Made by a program: the position numbers and the translations under genes. A stretch of DNA of 64,000 nucleotides from an uncultured Sulfuricurvum sp. (GTDB lineage Bacteria; Campylobacterota; Campylobacteria; Campylobacterales; Sulfurimonadaceae), in contig CAIMUF010000077.1 of the NCBI GenBank assembly GCA_903844635.1, positions 40,413-104,412 of the forward strand, in the 5' to 3' direction. The notes beneath the pieces are model-generated. The model did no database searches. It saw nothing but the letters and a program-made list of their open reading frames with translations, and had not been told where the DNA came from. Position 1 is the stretch's first letter, and each line of letters opens with the position of its first letter. This document shows positions 28,057 to 36,659 of this stretch, in pieces.

Positions 28057-29015
28057 ATCAAGACATCCTCTCTTCACCTAAAAAAGTGGTCCTGCTTCTC
28101 AACATGGGAGGACCTAATAATCTAGGTGAAGTAAAAGTTTTTTTGAACAATATGTTTAATGATAAACGAATCATTGGCGCACCTAAACCCATTCGAATGT
28201 TTATAGCGTGGCTTATTACCTCCCGTCGGGCTAAAGAGGCGACTCATAACTACTCTCTTTTGGGCGGTAAATCTCCTATCGTGGAGCATACACATAAACT
28301 GGTAGAAACTCTTTCCAAACGCATTGATACCGATGTACACTATGTGATGCGCTACACACCACCCTATACTCAAGAGGTACTTAAAGACGTTGCAGCTTAT
28401 GATGAAATTTATGCCATACCTTTGTATCCTCATTTTTCAGCAACGACAACTCTCTCTTCGTTTGATGCATTGTACGAGGAAGCAGCACGTTTAGGGATTT
28501 CTGATAAGATTAAAACGATTGACCGCTATTACAGTCATCCTGATTATATTGCCTCGATCGTAGAGCGGATTAAAGAAGCTGTGGGAGAAGATGACTCGAG
28601 TGAGTTTGAACTTATTTTTACGGCACATGGCTTGCCTCAACGAATCATAGATAAAGGTGATTTATATCAACGTCATATTCGTGCCAATGTCTATCATGCA
28701 CGTCGCGCACTCAACGATGCCGGAATTTTTTTCCATAATACGCATTTAGCATACCAATCACGACTGGGACCGCTGGAATGGATTCGCCCTTATCTGGAGG
28801 ACAAGCTCGCATCTTTAAAAAAGAAAAAAGTAATACTTTTTCCCATTGCGTTTACTGTGGATAATTCTGAAACGGAATTTGAGCTGGAGATTGAATACCG
28901 TGAAAAAGCAGAGGCTATGGGTATTCATGACTATCGTGTTTCACAAGCTCCTAACAGTCATCCTATGTTTATCGAAGCACTGGCGGATGTGTACCACTCG
29001 ATGCAAGTACAATGA
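28053..29015 (+). CDS. hemH: Ferrochelatase HemH
   Basis: A 320-residue enzyme that inserts ferrous iron into protoporphyrin IX (or coproporphyrin). LLNMGGPNNLGEVKVFLNNM at the N-terminus and FTAHGLPQRIIDKGD with the catalytic His in the middle are diagnostic. The start is the ATG at 28053, overlapping the upstream peptide stop, rather than a TTG 33 bases earlier. It is followed by the CrtI-like gene with a 4-bp overlap. Confidence 0.93.
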   Translation: MNQDILSSPKKVVLLLNMGGPNNLGEVKVFLNNMFNDKRIIGAPKPIRMFIAWLITSRRAKEATHNYSLLGGKSPIVEHTHKLVETLSKRIDTDVHYVMRYTPPYTQEVLKDVAAYDEIYAIPLYPHFSATTTLSSFDALYEEAARLGISDKIKTIDRYYSHPDYIASIVERIKEAVGEDDSSEFELIFTAHGLPQRIIDKGDLYQRHIRANVYHARRALNDAGIFFHNTHLAYQSRLGPLEWIRPYLEDKLASLKKKKVILFPIAFTVDNSETEFELEIEYREKAEAMGIHDYRVSQAPNSHPMFIEALADVYHSMQVQ

Positions 29016-30439
29016 AAGACTATGCAGTTATCGGTGGTGGAATAGGAGGGTGCTGTGCAGCCGCTTTACTGAACCATCGCGGTTACAATGTCGTACTGCT
29101 GGAAAAAGAACCGACGCTTGGCGGATGTGCTTCTACTTTTAAGCATAATGGATATCAATACAACGCAGGAGCAACAACTGTTTCGGGTTACAATGAGAAC
29201 GGAATAGTGAAAAAACTGTTCAACACCCTCAATCTCACCCCAAACCTCATTCCTACAGATCCTGCTATCGTTATCGTCCAAGAGGGAAAGAGCGTCCACC
29301 GCTATCGTGATGTAAATACTTTTGTAGAAGAGCTACAGCATCTCCATCCCCATCCTAAACATGGTGAATTTTGGCATCTTATCCATCGTATCGGAGAAAC
29401 ATTTTATACTTTGAACGGACATTACTATTCCAATGCATCTTTGAGTAAAAAAATCATTTCTCTTCTGAGTCTCATCCCTATGATACGAAAATTTCTACCC
29501 TATTTATGGGGAGATGCACGAACATTTATTGAAAAATTTTATGGAGGGATCAGTCAAGAATATCGAGATTTTTTGGATGCACAGATTCTGATTGTGGCAC
29601 AAGAAAAGAGTGATAAAGTCAACTTTTTTACGGCTGCGCTTTCATTGGGTTATACGTTTAATGAAACCCATTATGCCATTGGCGGAATGGGTAAGGTGTG
29701 CGAAACTCTTACGGCGAATGTCTCCGACGTACGAACTTCCTCTGAAGTACTCTCGATCACTAGACAAAACGATCATTACGTCGTCAAGACTCGCCACAGT
29801 AACATTGAAGCAAAAAATCTTATCATGGGTACTTCTCATTACAGCAGCGGACGATGGTTTGAGGACAAAGAGATAAAAAACTATTACCAACGCTATACCA
29901 AACTTGACAATCATCAAAGTGCCTTTGTCCTTTACCTCACATTATGTACTCAGAAAACATTTCATCATCACTATCAGCTCATAACCAAAGAGATACTCCC
30001 AAAAACTCTCTCCAAAGCACTTTTTGTCTCTTTTAGTGATTCAAGTGATACCAATATTGCTCCTGCTGGTCATTTTAGCGTTACGGCTTCTATCCATACC
30101 GATTCACGATTTTGGCTTGGGTTAGCACCGGCACAGTATAAAAGAGAAAAAAAAGAGCTTCATGATTTGCTTCAAGCATGGATTTGTGATACACTCGCCA
30201 TTGATTCAAATGAAATTGTGGATTCATTTGCCGCGACACCGAAAACATTCGGACGCTATTTAAACCGAACTCAGCTAGGAGGAAATGCTTTGAGTATCTC
30301 TAATTTTCTTCCCCGCCTCCCCTCTAATGATACCCGAATCAAAGGATTTTATCATGTGGGAGATACCGCGTACGCTGCACAAGGATGGCCAGGAGTTGCC
30401 ATGGGTGCCCAAAATCTAATGAAGCTAATCCATGGGTAA
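29012..30439 (+). CDS. CrtI-like FAD/NAD(P)-dependent oxidoreductase
   Basis: A 475-residue flavoprotein. The N-terminal dinucleotide motif is VIGGGIGGCCAAALL, followed by LEKEPTLGGCASTF, and the C-terminal FAD-binding GDTAYAAQGWPGVAMGA closes the fold. This places it with phytoene desaturase and related amine-oxidase-like enzymes. No phytoene synthase or other carotenoid gene lies nearby, so it need not be a carotenoid enzyme; porphyrin or quinone substrates are conceivable. It overlaps hemH by 4 bp and the kinase gene by 8 bp. Confidence 0.8.
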   Translation: MKDYAVIGGGIGGCCAAALLNHRGYNVVLLEKEPTLGGCASTFKHNGYQYNAGATTVSGYNENGIVKKLFNTLNLTPNLIPTDPAIVIVQEGKSVHRYRDVNTFVEELQHLHPHPKHGEFWHLIHRIGETFYTLNGHYYSNASLSKKIISLLSLIPMIRKFLPYLWGDARTFIEKFYGGISQEYRDFLDAQILIVAQEKSDKVNFFTAALSLGYTFNETHYAIGGMGKVCETLTANVSDVRTSSEVLSITRQNDHYVVKTRHSNIEAKNLIMGTSHYSSGRWFEDKEIKNYYQRYTKLDNHQSAFVLYLTLCTQKTFHHHYQLITKEILPKTLSKALFVSFSDSSDTNIAPAGHFSVTASIHTDSRFWLGLAPAQYKREKKELHDLLQAWICDTLAIDSNEIVDSFAATPKTFGRYLNRTQLGGNALSISNFLPRLPSNDTRIKGFYHVGDTAYAAQGWPGVAMGAQNLMKLIHG

Positions 30440-31451
30440 CATCGAACTTCGTATTACGTTGCGAGATTGGCTTAGCGTGCTGCTTATTGGCGTTGCATTT
30501 TCAGGATTTCTTTCTCTTTTTGGCTATTATTTACTGGGTTTTTCAATGCTTGATGGCGGAATTTTCGGCATAATTTTGGGCTTTTTCATTACGCTTTATT
30601 CCCTCTTTTTTATTTCCACTATGAATCATTATTTGCTTCCAAAAGTAACAAAAGTATGGTGGAATACCATTGCCGCTTTTTTCTCATTTTTGTCGGGTTT
30701 TTTAGGAACGTTAAGCACATATTATGCTTTGAAATTCACCGGCATACTTACCATTGCTCTTTTTTCTATTCACCCTATTCAAAGTGCTTCGATTATCGGC
30801 ATACTTACTTATCTAATCGGTGCACTGATCTACCGTTTTGTCAAAACACGTAATGAAAAAGAGCATATCGACACCCTTTTCGTCCAAAGCCGTGTCAGTT
30901 CACTCGAAACTCAGCTCAATCCCCATTTTTTATTCAATGCTCTTAACTCTCTCGCGGAACTCATACACCAAGATCCTGTCAAAGCCGAAGAAGCAGTACT
31001 TAAAATTTCTACATTTTTACGCAACACCATGGGAGAAAAAGCACTGATAACGCTGGGAGAAGAACTACAAAATGTACGCGATTACATTGATCTCGAAAAT
31101 ATCCGTTTTAATGGAGTCATTGCCTTGACCATCCAAAACGATGAGATGGCTTTAAGACGGCCGATTCCGAAATTTTCCATCCAGCTTTTGTGTGAAAATG
31201 CCATTAAACACGGGATGAAAAGCCGTTCTGACCCTTTTACTATCACCATTGATGCGAAACTGTCAAAAACGCTTCGTATCACCGTCAGTAATAACGGTCG
31301 AGCTATTACTAAAACCGCTTTTGGAATCGGTCTCTCCAATCTCCAAGAGCGTCTGACCCATCTGTGCCACGGGAAACTCAGCATTGAAAACCTCGATGTC
31401 CCCACGTATCTTATTGAACTTAAGGAATGTTATGAACATATTGATCGTTGA
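30432..31451 (+). CDS. LytS-type sensor histidine kinase
   Basis: A 339-residue kinase. Four or so membrane helices fill residues 14-140 with almost no loop domain, so the signal is probably sensed in or at the membrane. The LytS-type phospho-acceptor box is ETQLNPHFLFNALNSL (near residue 163), and the ATPase domain has CENAIKHGM and FGIGLSNLQERL. It overlaps the CrtI-like gene by 8 bp and the regulator gene by 20 bp. Confidence 0.88.
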   Translation: MGNIELRITLRDWLSVLLIGVAFSGFLSLFGYYLLGFSMLDGGIFGIILGFFITLYSLFFISTMNHYLLPKVTKVWWNTIAAFFSFLSGFLGTLSTYYALKFTGILTIALFSIHPIQSASIIGILTYLIGALIYRFVKTRNEKEHIDTLFVQSRVSSLETQLNPHFLFNALNSLAELIHQDPVKAEEAVLKISTFLRNTMGEKALITLGEELQNVRDYIDLENIRFNGVIALTIQNDEMALRRPIPKFSIQLLCENAIKHGMKSRSDPFTITIDAKLSKTLRITVSNNGRAITKTAFGIGLSNLQERLTHLCHGKLSIENLDVPTYLIELKECYEHIDR

Positions 31452-32133
31452 TGATGAACCCCTCGCCCTTGCTCGTTTGCAAAGACTTCTAGCATCGCTT
31501 GGACATACGGATATTACAGAAGCTTCCAGTGCGGTAGAAGCATTGGAACTGACGTTTAGCAGAAACTTCGATATTGCTTTTTTAGATATTTCGATGGCGG
31601 AGATGGATGGAATCGAGCTTGGCTATGCTTTACGCTACAAACATGACAATATGGCAATCATCTACCAAACCGCGTATGAAAACTATGCCTTGAAAGCATT
31701 CGATGTGGGAGCAGTGGATTATCTCCTCAAACCCTACACGTCAGAAGCCTTGGAGCGTGCATTAGAGCGTGTAAGTGTTAAAAATCGTAAACCTGAGTTG
31801 CGCCTGATTTCAAAAGCAGGTGACGCTCATTATCTCCTTCGTCCTGAAGATATTTTTTATGTCAAAGCTGATCTTTCGGAAGTCATTTTACGTTCGAAAG
31901 AGGGATTTTCGTATTACCCAAAAAAAATATCTGATGTTGAAATTTTACTGGAATCACACAATTTTATGCGGATACATCGCTCGTACCTCATTAATCTAAA
32001 TAGAATCGAAGAGATGGAGACCATCGATCAAAGCCGAATCTGTTTTAGTTTCACAGGAATAAAAGAGTCGATAGAGAGCTCCAAAGACGGAGCTAAAAAT
32101 TTCCGTACAGTATTTAAAGGAGAAAAATCATGA
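31432..32133 (+). CDS. LytTR-family response regulator
   Basis: A 233-residue regulator. The receiver (1-118) has LIVDDEP, phospho-acceptor Asp52 (FLDISMAEMDG) and the Lys in LLKPY. Residues about 133-230 are a LytTR DNA-binding domain (YVKADLSEVIL; MRIHRSYLINLNRIEEM). The ATG at 31432 (AAGGA upstream) lies inside the kinase gene; an earlier in-frame ATG would add 16 unrelated residues. It overlaps the DUF523 gene as ATGA. Likely target: this operon itself. Confidence 0.9.
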   Translation: MNILIVDDEPLALARLQRLLASLGHTDITEASSAVEALELTFSRNFDIAFLDISMAEMDGIELGYALRYKHDNMAIIYQTAYENYALKAFDVGAVDYLLKPYTSEALERALERVSVKNRKPELRLISKAGDAHYLLRPEDIFYVKADLSEVILRSKEGFSYYPKKISDVEILLESHNFMRIHRSYLINLNRIEEMETIDQSRICFSFTGIKESIESSKDGAKNFRTVFKGEKS

Positions 32134-33077
32134 AAATTGCCGTATCCGGTTGCCTTTTAGGGGAACAAATCCGCTTTGATGCGGGACATAAACGAGAGCG
32201 TTTTATCACTGATGAGCTGGGAAAGTATGCACAATTTGTCTCTTTTTGCCCTGAGCATTTAGCTTTTGGGACACCTCGCCCTACGGTACGGCTGGTCACT
32301 GTCAACGGTGCTGTTGCGGTACGCTCCAATAAAACCGGTGATGATCTCACCGATGCGCTGATGAAAACGAGCCATGATGAACTTTCCAAACTTGAGCTTG
32401 AATCGCTGTGCGGGATCATTTTTAAATCAAAATCTCCAAGCTGTGGCATGAACAGTGCCAAGCTCTACCTCGAGAATGGAATGAGTGACGGGAAAGAAGA
32501 CGGTGTATTTATGGCGCTGTGCCGTGACCGTTATCCGTTATTGCCCATGGAAGAAGAAGGGCGCCTTCAAGATGCGTGGCTGCGAGAAAATTTCGTCATG
32601 CAGCTCTTTGCTTACGATGAATTTGAACAGTTTAAAGCCAGTAATCCGACACTAAATGATCTCGTTCGTTTTCATACCATCCATAAGTTTATGCTCCAAT
32701 CCAAAGATGACACCCTCTATCGAGAACTGGGTAACATTGTCGGTAATCGTGAAAAATTTTCGCTTGAGGTTTTAATGGGAATGTATGAGCTTGGGTTTAA
32801 AACCGCCATCAGCCGTAAAAGTTCCATCAAAAAAACGCGCAATGTACTCGATCATTTGGCAGGATTTTTCAAAAAAGAACTAACAAAAAGTGAAAAAGAG
32901 ACTCTGCATGAACAAATAGACGATTATGCGCACAAGCTCATCCCCCTCATTGTTCCTCTCTCAACGATTCATCTGTATGCTAAAAAATACGACACCCAGT
33001 ATTTGCTCGATCAGACTTTTTTAAGCCCTTATCCTAAAACATTGGCGCTGCGTTCCCACATCGACGGCGGTAAATAA
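32130..33077 (+). CDS. DUF523-DUF1722 protein (YbgA-like fusion)
   Basis: A 315-residue protein. DUF523 fills residues 1-150, with conserved cysteines in SGCLLGEQIRFD, FCPEH and SKSPSCGMN; DUF1722 (YbgA) fills about 180-305, with HTIHKFMLQSKD. The DUF523 cysteines could bind a metal or iron-sulfur cluster. In E. coli and elsewhere ybgA sits beside the photolyase gene, and here the photolyase gene follows two bases after the stop. Recent work on relatives points to tRNA or nucleotide thio-chemistry for DUF523, but the role here is unknown. Confidence 0.85.
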   Translation: MKIAVSGCLLGEQIRFDAGHKRERFITDELGKYAQFVSFCPEHLAFGTPRPTVRLVTVNGAVAVRSNKTGDDLTDALMKTSHDELSKLELESLCGIIFKSKSPSCGMNSAKLYLENGMSDGKEDGVFMALCRDRYPLLPMEEEGRLQDAWLRENFVMQLFAYDEFEQFKASNPTLNDLVRFHTIHKFMLQSKDDTLYRELGNIVGNREKFSLEVLMGMYELGFKTAISRKSSIKKTRNVLDHLAGFFKKELTKSEKETLHEQIDDYAHKLIPLIVPLSTIHLYAKKYDTQYLLDQTFLSPYPKTLALRSHIDGGK

Positions 33078-33079
33078 TC

Positions 33080-34450
33080 GTGCGTCGGATTTTATGGTTT
33101 CGACGGGATTTGCGGGTAGAAGACAATCCCCTCCTCTCTTTGGAAGGGGATGTTTTCCCGATTTTTATTTTCGATCCTGCGATTTTAGATGTGCTCCCAA
33201 AAAATGATCGGCGTGTCACTTTTATCTTTATCGCGTTAATACGTCTTAAGAAAGATTTAGCGCTTCGTGGTTTGGATTTGGCACTTTTTTATGGAAAACC
33301 TGCCGATGTTTTTGCATGGCTTTTAACCCAAAACTCATTTAGCGAAGTGTGTGCTTCAGGTGATTATGACGCGTATGCCCTGATACGAGATCGTGATGTG
33401 TCACACATACTCGAGTTTAACCCTGTTCAAGATACGTACATCTTCGCTCCCGATGAAGTGCTCAAAAATGATGGGACTCCCTATCTCGTCTATACTCCGT
33501 TTTATAATAAATCTAAAACCGTGTTTCAATCTAAACACATGGCAGAGTCTCTTCCTGCACAACAGCAATTAATTGACTTCGATTACACGCTTATCCATAG
33601 TATCAGTGAACATGGATACCAAAAACTTCCTATTTCGCTCGAATCCATAGGTTTTGAACCACAAATTCTTACGGCTCACCAACAAAAAACCCCCCAAGAA
33701 AAATTAAATGACTTTGCTTCCAAACTTGCCGATTATTCTCATGATCGTGACATCATGGCACTGGAGGGGACATCCGGACTTGATGCCCATTTACGTTTTG
33801 GTACGATAAGTGTTCGCAGTGTTTTGCGATGGCTGGTGGAACAGAAGAAACAAGGAATCGATACTGAACCATTTTTTCGCCAACTGATCTTTCGGGATTT
33901 TTATGCAATGCTGCTGTACCACTTTCCTCGTCTTTCAACACGAAACTTCCGCTATCCTTTTAAAGGAATCGAAAACCAAGACTATTTTGATGCATTTTGC
34001 GCCGCAAAAACCGGCGTGCCGATCATCGATGCAGGAATAAGAGAATTATTAGAAAGCGGAGAGATGCACAACCGTGTTCGTATGATTTGTGCTTCGTTTT
34101 TTACTAAAAACCTGCTGTTACCCTGGCAGTGGGGAGAATCATTTTTCGCACATTATCTCATGGATTACGATGCAAGTTCCAATATTTTATCATGGCAATG
34201 GAGCGCAGGAACGGGTGTTGATCCACAACCGTATTTCCGGATTTTTAATCCCTATGTCCAAACGCTTAAATTTGATAAAGAAGGACGATATATCAAACAA
34301 TATCTCCCTGAGCTTGCTGATGTACCGGCTAAATTTTTGGGCGATGAAGCACTGCTCAGCCAACACTCCTATGACGGTTATCCTAAACCCATCGTCAATC
34401 ATAAAGTAAGTTCTAAAAAAGCGTTAGACTATTTTTCCAAAGAAGTATAA
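33080..34450 (+). CDS. phrB: Deoxyribodipyrimidine photolyase
   Basis: A 456-residue class I photolyase that uses blue light to split pyrimidine dimers. The N-terminal antenna domain opens with ILWFRRDLRVEDNP. The FAD-binding domain has GVPIIDAGIRELLESGEMHN, RVRMICASFF and NILSWQWSAGTG, with the tryptophans of the electron-transfer chain visible. GTG start at 33080, two bases after the DUF523 gene. It is the last gene of a seven-gene overlapping run. Confidence 0.92.
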   Translation: MRRILWFRRDLRVEDNPLLSLEGDVFPIFIFDPAILDVLPKNDRRVTFIFIALIRLKKDLALRGLDLALFYGKPADVFAWLLTQNSFSEVCASGDYDAYALIRDRDVSHILEFNPVQDTYIFAPDEVLKNDGTPYLVYTPFYNKSKTVFQSKHMAESLPAQQQLIDFDYTLIHSISEHGYQKLPISLESIGFEPQILTAHQQKTPQEKLNDFASKLADYSHDRDIMALEGTSGLDAHLRFGTISVRSVLRWLVEQKKQGIDTEPFFRQLIFRDFYAMLLYHFPRLSTRNFRYPFKGIENQDYFDAFCAAKTGVPIIDAGIRELLESGEMHNRVRMICASFFTKNLLLPWQWGESFFAHYLMDYDASSNILSWQWSAGTGVDPQPYFRIFNPYVQTLKFDKEGRYIKQYLPELADVPAKFLGDEALLSQHSYDGYPKPIVNHKVSSKKALDYFSKEV

Positions 34451-34481
34451 ATTTTATATCACAAATTTAATTCATAAGTGC

Positions 34482-34487
34482 TACAAT
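34482..34487 (+). promoter_or_regulatory. -10 box for the PAS-GGDEF-EAL gene
   Basis: TACAAT at 34482-34487 lies 49 bases before the ATG, in an 86-bp A/T-rich gap that holds nothing else recognisable. AAAAGGTAG precedes the start. Confidence 0.35.
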
Positions 34488-34536
34488 ATTTAGAGTATGG
34501 CTAAATATTTTTTTACAATAAGTAAAAGGTAGTTAA

Positions 34537-36639
34537 ATGGATATAAATTTTCTACAAACGCAATCAATTCCGCTTGATATTAAAAATCAGCACGACAGTG
34601 ACTGTCTCGCATTTGCAATAAGCTCTTCGGAAGACGGTATTTGGGAATACGATATTCAGTCTAACGCCACTTTCGTATCCAAGCGTTGGTTAGAGATTAT
34701 CGGTTATCATGAAGAGGAATACTCCAGTTCTATCGAGTCTTGGAAAAAGCTTTTACATCCCGATGACTTAGAAGAAGCACTTGGTGTACTGTATGGATCG
34801 ATTGCCAATAAAGTTGAAAGTGCGCATGTACGCTATCGTGTTCGCCACAAGAAAGGGCATTGGCTGTGGATTTATGACCGCGCTAAGATTTTGTTTGATA
34901 CCCAAGGAGAACCACTAATCATTGCCGGTTTTCGGACTGATATTACCAAACAAATCGAACTTGAGCTTCATTACGAAGAACTCGCTGCCATTGTTCAAAA
35001 TACAACCGTAGAAGTTTATATTCTCGATACGGTAACACTGAAATATTTGTATGCCAATAACGGTGCACTCAAAAGTCTTGGATACACTCTCGATGAACTC
35101 AAAAATCTCACCATCTTCGACATTAATCCTGATATTACCCTCGAAGACATTGATATTTTTCGTCAATATCTCCTAAATATCAGTCCTGAACTTACCAATC
35201 TTTCAACCCACAAACGCAAAGACGGCTCTGTTTATCCTGTTCAAGCAAGTGTCCATAAACTCACTTATCAAGGCCAGACTGCTGTTGTTATTTTTGATAC
35301 GGATATAACAGAGCTTACAGGTATTCAAAACAAGCTTCAGCATTTAGCAACCCATGATTCATTAACAGGATTGCCCAATCGGGTTTTATTCCACGACAGA
35401 CTTGAAATGGCGATCAAACAAACCCGTCGCAATGAAGAAAAACTTGCCATCTTATTTGTCGATTTAGATCACTTTAAACAAGTCAATGACTCTTTGGGTC
35501 ATTCTATCGGAGATGAACTGCTTATTGAGGTTGCCAAACGGCTGCAATCTCTTTTACGCGACAGTGACACCATCGCGCGTATGGGAGGAGATGAGTTTAA
35601 TATTTTACTCGATGGATTTGACAACACAGAGAACATTATCTCTCTTGTTCAAAAATGCATTGATGCGTTTAAAGAACCCTTTACGGTTCAAGAACAACGG
35701 CTATACGCGACCTTAAGTATTGGCATTTCAATTTATCCAGACGATGGTATCAACGCTGAACTTCTACTTAAAAATGCCGATGCAGCCATGTACAAAGCAA
35801 AAACAGAAGGACGCAATACCTACCAATTTTATGCTCATGAAATGAGTGAAAAAGCGTATGAACGGGTCATTATGGAAAACAGTCTTCGAATCGCTCTCAA
35901 AGACAATCAGTTCAGAGTCTTTTATCAGCCTCAAATCAATCTCAATAGTGGTGAGCTAGCAGGGATGGAAGCATTAGTACGCTGGGAGCATCCCACTCTT
36001 GGAATCGTATCACCGGATAAATTTATCCCTTTTTGTGAAGAGACCGGACTGATTCAAGAGATTGACTTTTTTGTATTGGAAAGTGTCATAAAACAACAAA
36101 TTACATGGAATTTGGAAGGAATTACTATTCCTAAAATCGCCGTTAATTTTTCTGCTAAGACACTTAACAGTCGTTCGATTGCAGACGAAGTACGTACGAT
36201 CATGAACTTTTACCGGTGTCCAGCAAATTGCATTGCTATTGAGGTGACAGAATCACACATCATGAGAAATCCTGATGAAGCGATAAAAATTTTAAGAGAA
36301 CTTCAAGCCTTGGGATTGGAAATATCCATTGATGATTTTGGAACCGGATATTCATCTCTCTCCTATCTCAAAAAACTTCCCATTAACAAACTCAAAATCG
36401 ATCAAAGCTTTATTCGCGATATACCCTACGATGAGGATGATATTGCGATTACCAAAACCATCATTGCCCTCTCCCATAATTTAAAACTCGATGTCATCGC
36501 GGAGGGAGTAGAGACATTGGAACAACAGCAATTCTTGATTGCTAACGGATGCCCTCTCGCACAGGGGTATCTTTATTCCAAACCTATTGACACCGAATCC
36601 ATAACACGACTCATTAGAAGCAAAGAAAAGTGGATCTAA
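34537..36639 (+). CDS. PAS-PAS-GGDEF-EAL cyclic-di-GMP protein
   Basis: A 700-residue soluble protein. PAS domains lie at about 20-145 and 148-268 (PAC-like HKKGHWLWIYDRAKILF in the first). GGDEF at about 272-430 keeps RMGGDEFNILL, and EAL at about 440-690 keeps GMEALVRWEHP and DDFGTGYSSLSYLK. Both catalytic sites look intact, so it could make or break cyclic-di-GMP depending on the PAS signals. No membrane helix. It converges on the HD-GYP gene with a 20-bp gap. Confidence 0.93.
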   Translation: MDINFLQTQSIPLDIKNQHDSDCLAFAISSSEDGIWEYDIQSNATFVSKRWLEIIGYHEEEYSSSIESWKKLLHPDDLEEALGVLYGSIANKVESAHVRYRVRHKKGHWLWIYDRAKILFDTQGEPLIIAGFRTDITKQIELELHYEELAAIVQNTTVEVYILDTVTLKYLYANNGALKSLGYTLDELKNLTIFDINPDITLEDIDIFRQYLLNISPELTNLSTHKRKDGSVYPVQASVHKLTYQGQTAVVIFDTDITELTGIQNKLQHLATHDSLTGLPNRVLFHDRLEMAIKQTRRNEEKLAILFVDLDHFKQVNDSLGHSIGDELLIEVAKRLQSLLRDSDTIARMGGDEFNILLDGFDNTENIISLVQKCIDAFKEPFTVQEQRLYATLSIGISIYPDDGINAELLLKNADAAMYKAKTEGRNTYQFYAHEMSEKAYERVIMENSLRIALKDNQFRVFYQPQINLNSGELAGMEALVRWEHPTLGIVSPDKFIPFCEETGLIQEIDFFVLESVIKQQITWNLEGITIPKIAVNFSAKTLNSRSIADEVRTIMNFYRCPANCIAIEVTESHIMRNPDEAIKILRELQALGLEISIDDFGTGYSSLSYLKKLPINKLKIDQSFIRDIPYDEDDIAITKTIIALSHNLKLDVIAEGVETLEQQQFLIANGCPLAQGYLYSKPIDTESITRLIRSKEKWI

Positions 36640-36659
36640 AGCCTCTCGATAAGTCCGCC

